NCBI RefSeq assembly: GCF_002000985.1
Contig: NZ_CP018822.1
Coordinates: forward strand, 2,188,001 to 2,252,000
DNA length: 64,000 bases
Reading direction: 5' to 3'
Source: Streptococcus gallolyticus subsp. gallolyticus DSM 16831
GTDB taxonomy: Bacteria > Bacillota > Bacilli > Lactobacillales > Streptococcaceae
The translations under genes and the position numbers were made by a program. Below are positions 63,496 through 64,000 of this stretch, in pieces (the first letter of the stretch is position 1; every line of letters starts with the position of its first letter). The notes under the pieces were generated by a model, which saw only the letters and a list, made by a program, of their open reading frames with translations, made no database searches and had not been told where the DNA came from.

Positions 63496-64000
63496 TTAAT
63501 GTAAAAATTGGATAAGGATTCCTCCTAGGATGAGGACAATTGCGCCGCCTAGGCGGTTTGCCATTTGGGCAAAGGCAATCATTTCCATGCGGTCCGCCGC
63601 AGAAAGCACAGCGATATTTCCTGTGCCACCCATGGAATTGTTAATCATCCCAGCACCGATAGCTGTTTCGACTGGATACATACCGAGAACCTGTCCCAAA
63701 ATCCAGCTAGCAAGTCCCATTGACACAACAGATGTTAAACTGATAAGGACAAATTGCCATGTCATGGCTTGCGCTAATGAACTCAAATCAATCATTGAAA
63801 GCCCAATACCTGCCAAAACAGCGTGTGTCAAGTTAGTCATAATCACACGATTAAACATAACCACTGCTTCTTCTAATGGTTTTGGTACAATATCAAGCGC
63901 TTTGAGAACAAAGACAATAATAATCATAAAGGCATAGCTGTGCACTTTTGGAATAAAGGCATTTAAGATAACGCCGATAAGGAAAAGGGCAAAGGCAAGC
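63496..64000 (-). CDS. 2-hydroxycarboxylate (citrate/malate) transporter, C-terminal part
   Basis: The frame is open from the right edge to the stop at 63496; an internal ATG is not the true start, since the upstream codons continue the protein (FALFLIGVILNAFIP). The conserved segment GAGMINNSMGGTGNIAVLSAADRM is the GGXG re-entrant-loop signature of the 2HCT family (CitS, CitP, MaeP, MleP). These symporters take up citrate or malate with Na+ or H+, or exchange them for fermentation products. The exact substrate cannot be told from this part. Confidence 0.88.
   Translation of the reverse strand, partial: LAFALFLIGVILNAFIPKVHSYAFMIIIVFVLKALDIVPKPLEEAVVMFNRVIMTNLTHAVLAGIGLSMIDLSSLAQAMTWQFVLISLTSVVSMGLASWILGQVLGMYPVETAIGAGMINNSMGGTGNIAVLSAADRMEMIAFAQMANRLGGAIVLILGGILIQFLH

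Overview
The window is a low-GC Firmicute chromosome segment that reads as Streptococcus, most likely the S. bovis/S. equinus complex (relatives of S. gallolyticus). The grounds are the streptococcal gene order (tsaD-rimI-tsaB/rpoY-rnjA; glnA-glnR-pgk-gap-fusA-rpsG-rpsL-purR; yhaM-rmuC-thiN-rpe-rsgA; ksgA-rnmV-tatD), a pheromone peptide with the DFLIVGPFDW core known from S. gallolyticus, gallocin-like bacteriocin peptides, and a pilus locus with a GCAGA-repeat leader. Species is an inference.

Layout. 1-24550 is mostly conserved housekeeping: tRNA modification, RNA polymerase epsilon subunit and RNase J1, a secreted LysM-CHAP protein, glutamate synthase (gltBD) beside glnA-glnR, glycolysis (pgk, gap), translation (fusA, rpsG, rpsL), purR and the rsgA operon. 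tRNA-Leu(CAG) and tRNA-Ser(CGA) follow at 24676-24904. 25071-42786 is a quorum-sensing-controlled bacteriocin island sitting between rsgA and ksgA. It holds a pheromone gene, two histidine kinase/LytTR regulator pairs, a LytTR-only regulator, a two-peptide gallocin-type bacteriocin, a C39 peptidase ABC exporter with its accessory protein, several immunity-type genes, a truncated third bacteriocin cassette, and an operon that looks like a glycocin (glycosylated bacteriocin) system. 43079-45874 returns to housekeeping. 46011-57437 is a sortase-assembled pilus locus preceded by 19 GCAGA repeats in a leader ORF plus a strong attenuator hairpin, a phase-variation switch. 57870-64000 holds a methyltransferase, an ABC exporter, a manganese/iron-type ABC uptake operon with a palindromic operator, and the end of a 2-hydroxycarboxylate transporter gene.

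How the genes work together. Ten copies of a LytTR-type direct repeat (TTTACGAC-like half-sites exactly 21 bp apart, with a -10 box 33-34 bp further on) lie in front of nearly every transcript of the island, on both strands. One pheromone circuit therefore probably switches on its own synthesis, the regulators, the exporter, the immunity genes, the two-peptide bacteriocin and the glycocin-like operon together.

The most notable candidate is the operon at 32259-35354: a secreted thioredoxin-like protein, an XRE regulator, a 60-aa double-glycine precursor whose mature part has the CX6C-loop-CX6C architecture of sublancin/glycocin F, a small protein of unknown family, and a SunS-like GT2 glycosyltransferase. 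It has the core parts of a glycocin pathway but no exporter of its own, so it would have to share the gallocin-type exporter. All functional calls rest on reading the sequence and recalled family features; no database search was run.
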